From NCBI GenBank assembly GCA_913041075.1, contig CAJWGZ010000004.1, positions 1-27,977 of the forward strand: a stretch of 27,977 nt of DNA. Direction: 5' to 3'. The stretch is from an uncultured Fidelibacterota bacterium. GTDB lineage: Bacteria > Fidelibacterota > Marinisomatia > Marinisomatales > TCS55. The first letter of the stretch is position 1, and each line of letters opens with the position of its first letter. Made by a program: the position numbers and the translations under genes. The notes beneath the pieces were generated by a model. The model had not been told where the DNA came from and did no database searches. It worked only from the letters and a program-made list of their open reading frames with translations. Of the stretch, positions 7,978-16,927 are shown piece by piece.

Positions 7978-9051
7978 ATGACAGAAACTGAATTCCGTAA
8001 ATTATTGAATAAACTTGATGGTTATTTCATCCCGCGCCAAATCGGGTCAACTGCTAAAGAATGGATCACGGCTGGATCTTTGTTGGGTGAAACAAGTATT
8101 GCTGATATAAAACGAATCCTCAGTAAAGAACCAATTAACTGTCATTTTAGTGAATTGGGGGATGATATTCGTATTCATGTATCCAACCATGATAGTGTGA
8201 TTTTACGAATACCAAATATTTCCAAAACCCATCAGATTTTATTTATTCTAACAGTAATAACGACATTAATGGCTGGCGCCGTAATGCAAGGTGGACAACC
8301 ATTTACAAATCCAGGAGAAATTCTAATAGGTGTACCTTTTTCACTAACGTTGTTGCTGATTTTAGGCTGCCATGAATTTGGCCATTATTATTATGCCCAG
8401 AAGCATAAAGTAGATGCTACACTGCCTTACTTTTTACCGGCACCGCCATTTCTATTTATTATTGGTACTTTCGGTGCATTTATTAAAATAAAATCTCCCA
8501 TCTATAAAAAAGATGCATTATTGCAAATTGGCGCTGCTGGTCCTATTGCCGGTTTTGTCATTGCTGTACCGGCTCTGATAATTGGCCTCATGTTATCAGA
8601 GATCATCACAATTGATGGGGGAGAAGCAGGCATAATTCTAGGGGATTCTCTGCTTATGAAATTTCTCACTGTAATGGTGTTCCCAAATCTGGCTGATGGA
8701 CAGGATGTTCTACTGCATCCCATAGCATTCGCTGGTTGGATTGGACTATTAGTGACCATGCTCAATTTGTTGCCGATTGGTCAGTTGGATGGTGGACACA
8801 TTGCTTATGCAATGTTAGGTGAACGTCAAGGATTGGTGGGTCGTATTGCGCTTTTGGCTTTACTACCGCTCAGTTTATTATCGCTAAATTGGTTAGTTTG
8901 GGGTATCTTAATTATTGTATTAATGCGCACTGCAAAGCATCCGCCTATCCAGGATTTACACACACCCTTATCCAGAGAAAATAAGCAGGTGGGCTATGCT
9001 TGTCTGGTCATATTTATATTATGTTTTATTCCCACCCCTTTTCAAATTTGA
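7978..9051 (+). CDS. M50-family site-2-type intramembrane zinc metalloprotease
   Basis: This is a membrane protease of 357 residues with an N-terminal soluble domain of about 80 residues and then about seven hydrophobic segments. The zinc motif HEFGH (His132, Glu133, His136) sits in a membrane helix, and the third ligand is Asp271 in LPIGQLDGGH. The segment PYFLPAPPFLFIIGTFGAFI between them is characteristic of the EGY1-like group of bacterial and plastid site-2 proteases, which cleave substrates within the membrane. There is no PDZ domain, unlike RseP. The substrate is unknown. The stop is only 1 nt from the start of the next gene, a PorZ-like secreted protein, so the two are probably translated together. 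The start ATG at 7978 lies just after a 100-bp gap divergent from the minus-strand gene. Confidence 0.92.
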   Translation: MTETEFRKLLNKLDGYFIPRQIGSTAKEWITAGSLLGETSIADIKRILSKEPINCHFSELGDDIRIHVSNHDSVILRIPNISKTHQILFILTVITTLMAGAVMQGGQPFTNPGEILIGVPFSLTLLLILGCHEFGHYYYAQKHKVDATLPYFLPAPPFLFIIGTFGAFIKIKSPIYKKDALLQIGAAGPIAGFVIAVPALIIGLMLSEIITIDGGEAGIILGDSLLMKFLTVMVFPNLADGQDVLLHPIAFAGWIGLLVTMLNLLPIGQLDGGHIAYAMLGERQGLVGRIALLALLPLSLLSLNWLVWGILIIVLMRTAKHPPIQDLHTPLSRENKQVGYACLVIFILCFIPTPFQI

Positions 9052-9052
9052 C

Positions 9053-11407
9053 ATGAATCGATTACCGGTCCTTTTCATTCTATTGGGAGTGTTATTTGGA
9101 CAAGCCAGAATAGGCGAGTGGCAGGCGTATACTGCACCTCTCCATATCAATGATATTGCTGGTTTTGAACAGCAAGCTGTTTGTGGGACGAATGGCGGTT
9201 TACTGATATATGATCAGGATGAAAACACCTTTAATACGTTAACGGTTATTGATCAACTTGCCGGCACTGGGGTCAATGTGGTTGAAATTGGCCAGGACGG
9301 TTATTTGTGGCTTGGCGGTGTTAGTCCAGACGGTTTTGTTCAGGTTTACGATCTTAAGACGAAAAACAGCATCGCAGAATTTGATTTTGGTTTAACTGAG
9401 ATTATTGACATATCTATAGCAGATTCTATTGGTTTTGTCGCGTTTCTGGAAAATCAGGACTGGGGCCTAATGGAATTTATTTATCGTGATGAGAATTGGA
9501 TTTATCGTGATGTATATCGCAATTGGCCGACAGATTTTGAATCAATTAATGCAATAGAGATCTGGGATGATGAGGTTATGGTGGCCACAGAACAAGGATT
9601 ATTTGTTGGTGATTGGCGAGGATCAAATCTGAAGGATCCAACAAGTTGGGGACAGCCATACACAACACTGAGCGGTAATATCAGCAGCTTGCATGAAAAT
9701 GGCAGTAACATATTATTGGTCCATGAAAGGAATGTATACCATTTAACGCCAAATACGTCGACGCCATTGACTTTACTTTGGGATTATTTTTCCGATACAG
9801 ATCAATTCATTGATATAACGCAGGACTCAGATGGATTCCTTTGGGGTATACTTGGCCGGAAATTCATGAAATTGAGTGATACGGCAATTGATTGGCAGCT
9901 GGACGTGCAATCCAAGTATTCATTTACGTGTTTAACCAAAATGCCTGATGGCCAAATAATTGCTGGATCAGAGATAGGAATTACACTAATTGATCAGGAC
10001 AACCAAACACTGATCCGAGAAATACCGAACGCACCGCTGACAAACCAGATATCTGCAGTAACTGTATTGAATGATGGTCGGCTTGTTGCCGGTTCAAAGT
10101 ATGGTCTTTCTATTAAAGAGTCTTGGGGCTGGCGAAATATTGCTGAATCTGATGAGATAATTCTTACACCAACTTATAATGAATTACGATTCGCTGTAGA
10201 TTATATACCCGTTGATTTTGGTGGTTTTGTAGCTGATATGGAACAGGGACCAGATGGTTTACTGTATTGCGCTATTCGTGGGACGTACCCTGAACCACGT
10301 CGCCATGGAGGCGGTATAATTATAATAGATATAGATAATCCTGAGAATTTCACTTTGATAGATACTGCAGTGTTGGACTATTACGCCAATGAATATATGA
10401 TTGTAAAGGATCTTGAATTCGATGCCTCAGGTATTCTCTGGGGAGCGAACGCTTATGCTACAACACGAGGAAACCCGATTGCGGTACGGGATGCAAATAA
10501 ATCCTGGGGATCATTTAGTGTAACTAACTCTGGAAATATCCTAAGCTATACACCCAATACTATTGGGTTTGATTCATTCGGTCGTGTTTGGGTTGGTTCA
10601 TTTGAGGACGATTTGAATACACCACCAGCGCGGAACGGTGGTTTGGTATATCTGGATTATGAGGGCAGCGTAATCAATCCTACCAGTACAGAATGGGGTT
10701 CAGTTGATATCAACCCTGGCTATACTAATAATACTGTATGGTCGTTGGCGATTAATGATGAAGATATACTATATGCGCTCACTCCCATTGGTTTACTGCA
10801 ACTGACCTTACAATTCTCAAATGCTGAACCTGTGAAAAAATATGGTTATGTATATTTTCCAAATATTTCTTACGGAAAAGGATCAAAGGTTCGGCTTGAC
10901 TCCAGAAATAATGTTTGGACCGCCTCGCCAACACAAGGTGTGCATGTCCTAACATCAGGATCAACGTATTGGCCGGATATAAACGGTTTCAAACGAGATA
11001 ATAGTCAATTGCTCTCGAATGAAGTGGCTGATATTGCGTTTAATAATGGTGAAGGATTGGCCTATATAGCGACCAGTCGGGGAATTAGTGTATTGCGTAT
11101 ACCTTTTGCAGTCCGGATGGATAGCTACAACAAAACACGGGTGTTCCCCAGTCCATATCATCTACCCAGCAGTTCGCCACTAGTAATTGATGGCTTAATG
11201 GATGAGAGCACCTGTAAGATAATGACGGTTACCGGGAGAGTGATCCGTACGCTTGTGGTTAGTAGCGCAGGAGTAAATGGGTATCAGGCCTATTGGGATG
11301 GAAAAGATAGTAAAGGTAGATGGGCTGATACAGGAGTTTACCTAATAAGTATTTATAGGGATAGCGGGGATTCAGGGTTCGAGAAAATTGCTGTAATTCA
11401 GCATTGA
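9053..11407 (+). CDS. PorZ-like secreted beta-propeller protein with FlgD-type/T9SS-like C-terminal domain
   Basis: This protein has 784 residues from the ATG at 9053, which gives a clean signal peptide (MNRLPVLFILLGVLFGQA). A longer frame from 8996 would overlap the protease and bury the signal. Residues about 20-100 match the PorZ N-terminal propeller (IGEWQAYTAPLHINDIA, GTNGGLLIYDQDENTF, DGYLWLGG). Many two-component-regulator-propeller repeats follow, of the type xxDxxGxLWxGxxxGL. Residues about 697-784 form an Ig-like C-terminal domain with VFPSPYHLP, IMTVTGRVIRTL, YWDGKDSKGRWADTGVYLI and the final EKIAVI, the pattern of FlgD/T9SS sorting domains. PorZ acts in the attachment complex of type IX secretion. 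Whether this lineage has that system cannot be seen here. Confidence 0.85.
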   Translation: MNRLPVLFILLGVLFGQARIGEWQAYTAPLHINDIAGFEQQAVCGTNGGLLIYDQDENTFNTLTVIDQLAGTGVNVVEIGQDGYLWLGGVSPDGFVQVYDLKTKNSIAEFDFGLTEIIDISIADSIGFVAFLENQDWGLMEFIYRDENWIYRDVYRNWPTDFESINAIEIWDDEVMVATEQGLFVGDWRGSNLKDPTSWGQPYTTLSGNISSLHENGSNILLVHERNVYHLTPNTSTPLTLLWDYFSDTDQFIDITQDSDGFLWGILGRKFMKLSDTAIDWQLDVQSKYSFTCLTKMPDGQIIAGSEIGITLIDQDNQTLIREIPNAPLTNQISAVTVLNDGRLVAGSKYGLSIKESWGWRNIAESDEIILTPTYNELRFAVDYIPVDFGGFVADMEQGPDGLLYCAIRGTYPEPRRHGGGIIIIDIDNPENFTLIDTAVLDYYANEYMIVKDLEFDASGILWGANAYATTRGNPIAVRDANKSWGSFSVTNSGNILSYTPNTIGFDSFGRVWVGSFEDDLNTPPARNGGLVYLDYEGSVINPTSTEWGSVDINPGYTNNTVWSLAINDEDILYALTPIGLLQLTLQFSNAEPVKKYGYVYFPNISYGKGSKVRLDSRNNVWTASPTQGVHVLTSGSTYWPDINGFKRDNSQLLSNEVADIAFNNGEGLAYIATSRGISVLRIPFAVRMDSYNKTRVFPSPYHLPSSSPLVIDGLMDESTCKIMTVTGRVIRTLVVSSAGVNGYQAYWDGKDSKGRWADTGVYLISIYRDSGDSGFEKIAVIQH

Positions 11408-11420
11408 GTATAAATCAATA

Positions 11421-12485
11421 TTAGTTCTTTAAGTCAATAAACTCCGGCATTAAACTGAAATCCTGCTCTAATTCATCAGCAATATTGCGAATCATTTGTT
11501 TACGCTCACCATAAGGTAGAAACGCACTTTTCATAGCCATAATTATCATTTCTCTAAAATCATGCAGTTTGAATCCGAATAATTTATGTGCGAGCAAAAA
11601 CTCTTTTGTCAAGGTGGTGCCGGACATTAAACGGTTATCTGTGTTTAATGTGACTCGAATTCCTTGATCATAATAATATTTCAATGGATGATATTTTAGA
11701 GATCGAATGGATCTTGTCTGCCAGTTAGATGTTAAACAAACTTCAAGAGTGATGCGGTGGTCATTCACATAGTTCATTAGGTCTTTATTTTCCTTAAGCC
11801 GTGTGCCGTGACCAATCCGGTGTGCGCCACAATGGTGGATTGCCTGATGTATAGAACTAGGTCCGAACGCTTCTCCAGCATGAATTGTAGCATTGATATT
11901 ATTATTCAAAATCATATAAAAAGCTTCCTGGTGGTCCTTCGCTGGAAAATTTTCTTCTGCACCTGCTAAATCAAACCCAACAACACCTTTATTTTTATAT
12001 CGCACAGTTAGATCGGCAAGTTTCAGTGATGCTGCAGCCGAGATGTTGCGTATTCCGCAAACAATAATACCAGATTCTACTCCAAAATCTTTTCGACCTC
12101 GCTGCAACCCTTCTCGAACCGCTTCAACAGACTCGCCTAAAGACATTCCTTTTTCTGTGTGTAATATGGGTGAATAACGGATTTCTATATAGCGTACGTT
12201 TTCCTTGGCTACGTCCTCAATTAATTCATATGCAGTTCGCCTGAGCGCTGCTGGTGTTTGCATGACGCTAAGTGTTATATCGAATCGTTTTATGTAGTCT
12301 TCCAAGGATCCTCGGGTTTTACCAATAACCAATAGCTTAGATAATTTATCAGAATTGGAAGTTGGCAAAGTAACCTTATCTTGTTTGGCTAGATCTAGGA
12401 TTGTTGGTATGCGTAAGGAACCATCAAGGTGACAGTGAAGCTCCACCTTAGGTAGTCTTTGCAGCAGAGATGTATTTATTTTCAT
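11421..12485 (-). CDS. add: Adenosine deaminase
   Basis: This 354-residue enzyme deaminates adenosine or deoxyadenosine to the inosine form in purine salvage. The zinc and catalytic motifs are complete: His17 and His19 in VELHCHLDGSLR, FDLAGAE with HAGEAFGP (the third His and the Glu proton donor), HRIGHGTRL, and the Asp in LNTDNRLMSGTTLT. The length is normal (about 330-350). The start overlaps the stop of the OPT transporter by 4 nt (ATGA), so it is the downstream gene of a two-gene operon. It converges with the PorZ-like gene across only 13 bp. A 6-aminodeoxyfutalosine deaminase, as used in menaquinone synthesis, belongs to the same superfamily and cannot be entirely ruled out. Confidence 0.9.
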   Translation of the reverse strand: MKINTSLLQRLPKVELHCHLDGSLRIPTILDLAKQDKVTLPTSNSDKLSKLLVIGKTRGSLEDYIKRFDITLSVMQTPAALRRTAYELIEDVAKENVRYIEIRYSPILHTEKGMSLGESVEAVREGLQRGRKDFGVESGIIVCGIRNISAAASLKLADLTVRYKNKGVVGFDLAGAEENFPAKDHQEAFYMILNNNINATIHAGEAFGPSSIHQAIHHCGAHRIGHGTRLKENKDLMNYVNDHRITLEVCLTSNWQTRSIRSLKYHPLKYYYDQGIRVTLNTDNRLMSGTTLTKEFLLAHKLFGFKLHDFREMIIMAMKSAFLPYGERKQMIRNIADELEQDFSLMPEFIDLKN

Positions 12486-14335
12486 TTTTTAATAACCGTG
12501 TTATATAACCAGTATATTACGCCAAGAAAAGCGGCTATCCCTAAAAGATCATATCCAGGATAGATTGGCCACCAATCTTTATTTCCGGTAATAAATATTG
12601 GTATTGCGACGAGAATACCCATTAAAGCCTCCCCCGTAATTAATCCGGAAGCAAGCAATAGGCCCTTCTTTTCCGCAGCCGCTGATGATCCAGTCTTTTT
12701 GCCCACATGATTTATCATTCCCCCAATAAAAATTGGCACTGTCAATTCAATTGGTAAATAAATTCCAACTGCTACGGCCAATACTGGTATTCGAAAATCG
12801 GAACCGCGCTTTTCCTGCCGGATGTCCAACATAATTATAATAACGGCTATAACAGCGCCAATGGATACAAAATCCCAAGGTAGATTTCCTGTGAACACAC
12901 CATCTGCGACCGACTTCATTAATGTGGCCTGCGGTGCAGATAATGCTGACGATCCGATTGTGTATGCTGTGTGTAAAATATCCAATACTAATCCTAAAAC
13001 AAGCGCTGCGCTTACCGTACCAATCACCTGCATAATTTGCTGTTTCCATGGTGTAGCACCAATAATATGGCCAGTTTTCAGATCCTGCAAATTATCGCCG
13101 CCGATGGCTGCTGCACAGCATACGATCGCACCTACCATGATGGCACCGGCTGGACCAACTTCTGAATCGGTACCCAGAAGGACAAGCAATAACAAAGAAG
13201 TAAATAGTATAGTCGCTATGGTAACCCCTGAAATAGGGTTATTAGATGATCCAACAACACCAGCCATATAAGCAGCAACTGCCGAGAATAAAAAACCAAA
13301 AATTACCATTACAATGGTGAGTAAGATTGCGATGGCTACTGATTGGATAATTTCCAAATATAATAGAAAAACTGGGATGAGCATAATCAGTAGAACCAGT
13401 CCCACATAATTAATAGGAATATCTCTATCCTCAGTTGGGATATCGACATCGCTTTTCCTTTGTTTCAGCGCTTCTAAACTGGTCCTAATTCCAATAATGA
13501 GCGGATCGAATAATTTAATAAGTGACCAGATTCCTCCAATAACCATGGCACCAACGCCCATATATCTGATCTTTGAATTCCAGATATTGTAGGCTGCATC
13601 TAATGGCTCTCCTTCAAAACCGTTTATAGCTGAATAAATTGGAATCGCAATTCCCCAGGAAATTAGACCACCAGCCAAGACAAGGATTCCAATATTGCGA
13701 CCAACGATTAAGCCGACTGAAAGCAAGGCAGGCGATAGATTTGTACCCAATCCAAAGATTGATTTTCCAACATTTGTTGCGCCTTCTAAAACAATATTCC
13801 ACATGGAAAAACCTTGTTCTGCTAATTTTATTAATCCACCGGCTAGGCCTGACATAATAATCATCTTTAACCCACTAGTTGCTTCATCATCAGTGCCAGT
13901 TCTGGCTTGTTCACCAGCTTTGAGAACTGCTGCAGTTGCTATTCCTTCAGGGTACTGAAGTTTAGCGACCAAGATGAAGGCTCTTCGCAGTGGTATAGTA
14001 AACATGACACCTATGATTCCACCAACAGTAGCAATTTTTGCAACTTCGAGGTAATTAAATTCCTGCCAGTAACCAAGTAAAACTAACGCTGGAATAGTAA
14101 ATATGACACCAGCTGCCAGTGATTCACCAGCAGATGCTGCAGTCTGTACTAAATTATTTTCTAATATATTTGATTGCTTAAAAAGGGCAAGAACACCCAT
14201 GGATATAACGGCGGCTGGAATCGAAGCTGATATTGTCATACCAGCAAATAAACCAAGATATGCCATAGCGCCAGACATTAACATGGATAGCAGTATTCCA
14301 AGAATTATTGCTTTGAAGGTGATTTCATTTTTCAT
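12482..14335 (-). CDS. OPT-family (oligopeptide/YSL-type) transporter
   Basis: This is a 617-residue integral membrane transporter with about 15 hydrophobic segments. The family hallmark near the N-terminus is visible: YLGLFAGMTISASIPAAVIS, followed by NNLVQTAASAGESLAAG and FTIPALVLLGYW. Internal SNNPISGVTI and DNLQDLKTGHIIGATPWKQQ are also typical of bacterial OPT members. These move peptides or metal chelates by proton coupling. I place the start at 14335 because the reading frame from 14374 adds 13 residues before the usual family start and because AAGGG lies 5 nt upstream of 14335. It overlaps adenosine deaminase by 4 nt. The cargo is not determined by sequence. Confidence 0.88.
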   Translation of the reverse strand: MKNEITFKAIILGILLSMLMSGAMAYLGLFAGMTISASIPAAVISMGVLALFKQSNILENNLVQTAASAGESLAAGVIFTIPALVLLGYWQEFNYLEVAKIATVGGIIGVMFTIPLRRAFILVAKLQYPEGIATAAVLKAGEQARTGTDDEATSGLKMIIMSGLAGGLIKLAEQGFSMWNIVLEGATNVGKSIFGLGTNLSPALLSVGLIVGRNIGILVLAGGLISWGIAIPIYSAINGFEGEPLDAAYNIWNSKIRYMGVGAMVIGGIWSLIKLFDPLIIGIRTSLEALKQRKSDVDIPTEDRDIPINYVGLVLLIMLIPVFLLYLEIIQSVAIAILLTIVMVIFGFLFSAVAAYMAGVVGSSNNPISGVTIATILFTSLLLLVLLGTDSEVGPAGAIMVGAIVCCAAAIGGDNLQDLKTGHIIGATPWKQQIMQVIGTVSAALVLGLVLDILHTAYTIGSSALSAPQATLMKSVADGVFTGNLPWDFVSIGAVIAVIIIMLDIRQEKRGSDFRIPVLAVAVGIYLPIELTVPIFIGGMINHVGKKTGSSAAAEKKGLLLASGLITGEALMGILVAIPIFITGNKDWWPIYPGYDLLGIAAFLGVIYWLYNTVIKK

Positions 14336-14339
14336 ATTA

Positions 14340-14357
14340 GCCCTTTTTACTAAGGGC
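14340..14357 (-). promoter_or_regulatory. Hairpin that includes the ribosome binding site of the OPT gene
   Basis: A perfect 6-bp inverted repeat (GCCCTT / AAGGGC, 6-nt loop) lies 4 nt upstream of the ATG at 14335 on the minus strand. Its 3' arm contains the AAGGG ribosome binding site, so folding would hide it. This would suggest translation control, but a short stem like this could also be chance. If the true start is 14374 the hairpin is simply coding sequence. Confidence 0.3.
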
Positions 14358-14405
14358 TGAGAAAGTAGGTACATATATTTAGCTGAGCAAGAGCTCTAAT
14401 ATCGA

Positions 14406-14434
14406 TTGGTCTTTCGCTAACTAGAGCTTGTAAT
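14406..14434 (+). promoter_or_regulatory. Candidate promoter for the riboswitch-controlled TonB-dependent receptor
   Basis: TTGGTC at 14406-14411 and TGTAAT at 14429-14434 are spaced by 17 nt. This would start the transcript near 14441, just ahead of the TPP aptamer. The spacing and position fit well, although the -35 box matches only in TTG. A 7-bp inverted repeat (AGCTCTA at 14392-14398, TAGAGCT at 14422-14428) brackets this region and might be an operator. Confidence 0.35.
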
Positions 14435-14442
14435 GTAAATTA

Positions 14443-14530
14443 CAGCCAAACAAGGGGTGCTGTTCTGAACCAGACCGAACCGCTGAGAATAAACCCTTTG
14501 AACCTGATCTGGATAATGCCAGCGTAGGAA
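14443..14530 (+). ncRNA. TPP riboswitch (THI element)
   Basis: The conserved core of the thiamine pyrophosphate aptamer is almost complete. It runs ACAAGGGGTGC at 14450-14460, a variable P3 stem (GTTC/GAAC around 14462-14480), CTGAGAAT at 14483-14490, ACCCTTTGAACCTGATCTGG at 14493-14512, then ATAATGCCAGCGTAGGAA ending at 14530. The CTGAGA and CCTGATCTGG-ATAATGCCAGCG blocks contact the pyrimidine and pyrophosphate of TPP. The closing P1 stem is less clear. TGTAA plus TT near 14434-14441 could pair with AATTACA at 14534-14540. The aptamer ends directly at the ATG of the next gene, so TPP binding would most likely block ribosome access rather than terminate transcription, as no terminator stem or T-run is present. 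Confidence 0.95.
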
Positions 14531-16843
14531 ATGAATTACATAACCAGACTCTGTATTCCCCTTCATTTTATATCCATAATCAGTGCCCAGATTTCTGGAA
14601 TTGTACTAGACGCTTATTCAGCACAACCAATTGAAGGTGTGAATATTACTTCGGAAGATCTAGGGACATCGACAAATGCGGATGGTGAATTCCAGTTGGA
14701 TGTGAATGAGAGATCAATACTTCAATTCTCTCATATTGGTTATTATACAATAGAATTAGCCGCAATAAACGAAATGGTTGTAATACTTGAGGAAAAAGTA
14801 ATTGATACAGAAGAGATAATCGTTCATGCGGGGCTAACGGATGAAACGCTGCAAAGGATCGCTTCCAGTGTAACTGTATTTACGAAACGGGATATCACAG
14901 AAAATGGAGGAGAACACTTTCAATTTTTAACAGATTACATCCCCAATTTTAACTGGACAGGCGGTACCAGTCGGCCGCGATATTTCCAGGTACGTGGTGT
15001 AGGCGAAAGCAGTCATTATTTCGGCGAAGGTCCGCCCAACTTTTCCGTGGGGTTTGTACTGGATGATATTGATCTCAGTGGACTTGGTATGGCTGGAATA
15101 CTGCATGATATTGAACAGGTTGAAGTATTTAAAGGACCCCAATCTTCCGTGTATGGTCCCAATACCATGGCGGGTTTGATTATGCTGCGGTCTACGACAC
15201 CCCAAGACAGTTTTGAGTCTAACCTGACAGCAACCTATGGGTCAGATAATCACTACAGACTTGGCCTGGTTAGCAACGTAAAAATTATTAGAGGATTGAG
15301 CCTTCGGGTGAGTGGTTTGAAAAATTATTCAGATGGTTTTCGGGAAAACGTATCCAAGAATACCACTAATTCGAACAAACGGGATGAATTATTGTTACGG
15401 ACAAAATTGAAATATCAACCTAATGAAAAATTAGTACTTGTTGGAACCGTCATGATTGCGAATCTAGATAACGGTTATGACGCCTGGGCACCTGACAACA
15501 ATCAGGATTTTATGACCTATTCAAATGATCAAGGCCAGGACAGCCAGAAATCAACGGCTTTTTCTCTGCGAGCTAACCTAGTTTTATCGAATCGAGTGAC
15601 TCTCACAAGCATTACATCCTTTTCTGAAACTGATCTTACCCACAGTTATGATGGTGATTGGGCGGACGACACTTACTGGTATGATAACCATAAATTTGAT
15701 CCTGAACTGGAAGGTTGGTCTTATGAATTCTTTGATAGTAATGCAAAAAACAGAACATCACTCACGCAGGAGCTAAGGGCTTCCATTGGTTCTTTTATTA
15801 TTGGAGGGTACTACAAGCATCTCAAAGAACAGGATAATGCTTCTGGTTACCTTTTTGGCGGGGTAGCAACAGAGGGTACAGGTGCTTATGATTTTAATGT
15901 GCTGGCAGGATACGCTCAGTATGCTTACCATTTTTCTTCTGTATTAAGATTGATTGGAAATTTCCGTTATGAAACCAACAAAATAATTTATAACGGGACT
16001 TATCTGGGGTATGATGCTGCTTTACCGCCTGTTGAATTTGATTTAGAGCACAGCATGTTGGGATTTAAGGGGGCACTCCAGTATCAGGATGATCAATTCA
16101 CAAGTTATTACCTGTCATTTGCCCAAGGATATAAATCTGGCGGCGTAAATCAGCAGCCGTTCCTAGCAGAAAAAAACAGACCTTTTAAACCAGAATATAT
16201 TCAAAATATGGAGCTGGGTTTCAAAAGAATGATGGATAATTACAGTGATCGGCTGACAGTATTCATCGGTAATAGAAGAGATCAACAAGTGTCTGTTTCC
16301 AGTCAGCAAGTATCGGGAGATCCCAACAGTTTTTATTATTTTACATCAAATGCAGGCTCAGGACGGCTTGGGGGTCTGGAGTGGGATCATGATCATGTAA
16401 TAACATCAAATGTTCGTTTAACTGCTTCACTAGGTTATCTGGATACCAAGGTAGAAGAATTTTCATACCGAATGGATTCTACAACTATTGGTATTGGTGG
16501 AAACAGAGCAGCAGCTATGGCACCAAAATTAACCGGATCGTTTGGATTTGATTGGCGGGACAAATCTGGATTGTTTGCGCGGACAGACTTGACTTATAAG
16601 GACAATTATTATTTTTCAGATAGTCACAACCAAATTTCCAATTCCTATTTTCTAATAAATTTATCGTTTGGTAAAACTATTGATGCAGCCACTATCACAT
16701 TTTGGGCTCGAAATATTTTTGATAAAAGATATGCAATTCGGGGCTTTTATTTTGGGTTAATTCCACCAGACTATCCAGATGAACTGTGGCTTAGTTATGG
16801 TGATCCCAGGCAAATCGGTTTAACATTCGATTATAAATTATAA
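14531..16843 (+). CDS. TPP-riboswitch-controlled TonB-dependent outer-membrane receptor, probably for thiamine or a precursor
   Basis: This outer-membrane active transporter has 770 residues. A signal peptide covers about 1-19 (ending ISAQ). Residues 20-95 are a carboxypeptidase-regulatory-like domain (ISGIVLDAYSAQPIEGVNIT, TNADGEFQL, LQFSHIGYYT). Residues about 108-215 form the plug (VTVFTKRDI, YFQVRGVGE, VEVFKGPQSSVYGPNTMAG). From about 230 to the end is the 22-strand barrel with long aromatic-rich loops, closing with DPRQIGLTFDYKL. TPP-controlled receptors of this kind are known from Bacteroidota and are predicted to import thiamine or related compounds with an inner-membrane partner such as PnuT. 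No such partner is in this window. The AGGA of the aptamer lies only 1 nt from the ATG, unusually close for a ribosome binding site. Confidence 0.92.
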   Translation: MNYITRLCIPLHFISIISAQISGIVLDAYSAQPIEGVNITSEDLGTSTNADGEFQLDVNERSILQFSHIGYYTIELAAINEMVVILEEKVIDTEEIIVHAGLTDETLQRIASSVTVFTKRDITENGGEHFQFLTDYIPNFNWTGGTSRPRYFQVRGVGESSHYFGEGPPNFSVGFVLDDIDLSGLGMAGILHDIEQVEVFKGPQSSVYGPNTMAGLIMLRSTTPQDSFESNLTATYGSDNHYRLGLVSNVKIIRGLSLRVSGLKNYSDGFRENVSKNTTNSNKRDELLLRTKLKYQPNEKLVLVGTVMIANLDNGYDAWAPDNNQDFMTYSNDQGQDSQKSTAFSLRANLVLSNRVTLTSITSFSETDLTHSYDGDWADDTYWYDNHKFDPELEGWSYEFFDSNAKNRTSLTQELRASIGSFIIGGYYKHLKEQDNASGYLFGGVATEGTGAYDFNVLAGYAQYAYHFSSVLRLIGNFRYETNKIIYNGTYLGYDAALPPVEFDLEHSMLGFKGALQYQDDQFTSYYLSFAQGYKSGGVNQQPFLAEKNRPFKPEYIQNMELGFKRMMDNYSDRLTVFIGNRRDQQVSVSSQQVSGDPNSFYYFTSNAGSGRLGGLEWDHDHVITSNVRLTASLGYLDTKVEEFSYRMDSTTIGIGGNRAAAMAPKLTGSFGFDWRDKSGLFARTDLTYKDNYYFSDSHNQISNSYFLINLSFGKTIDAATITFWARNIFDKRYAIRGFYFGLIPPDYPDELWLSYGDPRQIGLTFDYKL

Positions 16844-16896
16844 GATTTTATTGCAACAAACCGGTTGCTACTAAATTAGGACCGCAGTCAAATATT

Positions 16897-16919
16897 TGGT
16901 TGAAAGAAACTGTCAACCA
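16897..16919. terminator. Possible hairpin between convergent genes
   Basis: A perfect 7-bp inverted repeat (TGGTTGA / TCAACCA, 9-nt loop) lies in the 84-bp gap between the convergent receptor and arfB genes. A shorter stem (GCAAC/GTTGC at 16853-16868) precedes it. Neither has a strong T-run on either strand, so intrinsic termination is uncertain. Confidence 0.3.
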
Positions 16920-16927
16920 GAAAATAA

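Noticed and set aside
8996..9052. Longer start for the PorZ-like protein at 8996
   Set aside because: It would overlap the protease by 56 nt and place the signal peptide inside the chain. The ATG at 9053 gives a normal signal peptide.
14357..14372. A second TPP-like CTGAGA element before the real one
   Set aside because: Only CTGAGA is matched, and none of the other conserved aptamer blocks follow.
14336..14374. Longer start of the OPT transporter at 14374
   Set aside because: The extra 13 residues are not part of the family start, and AAGGG precedes the ATG at 14335. It remains possible.
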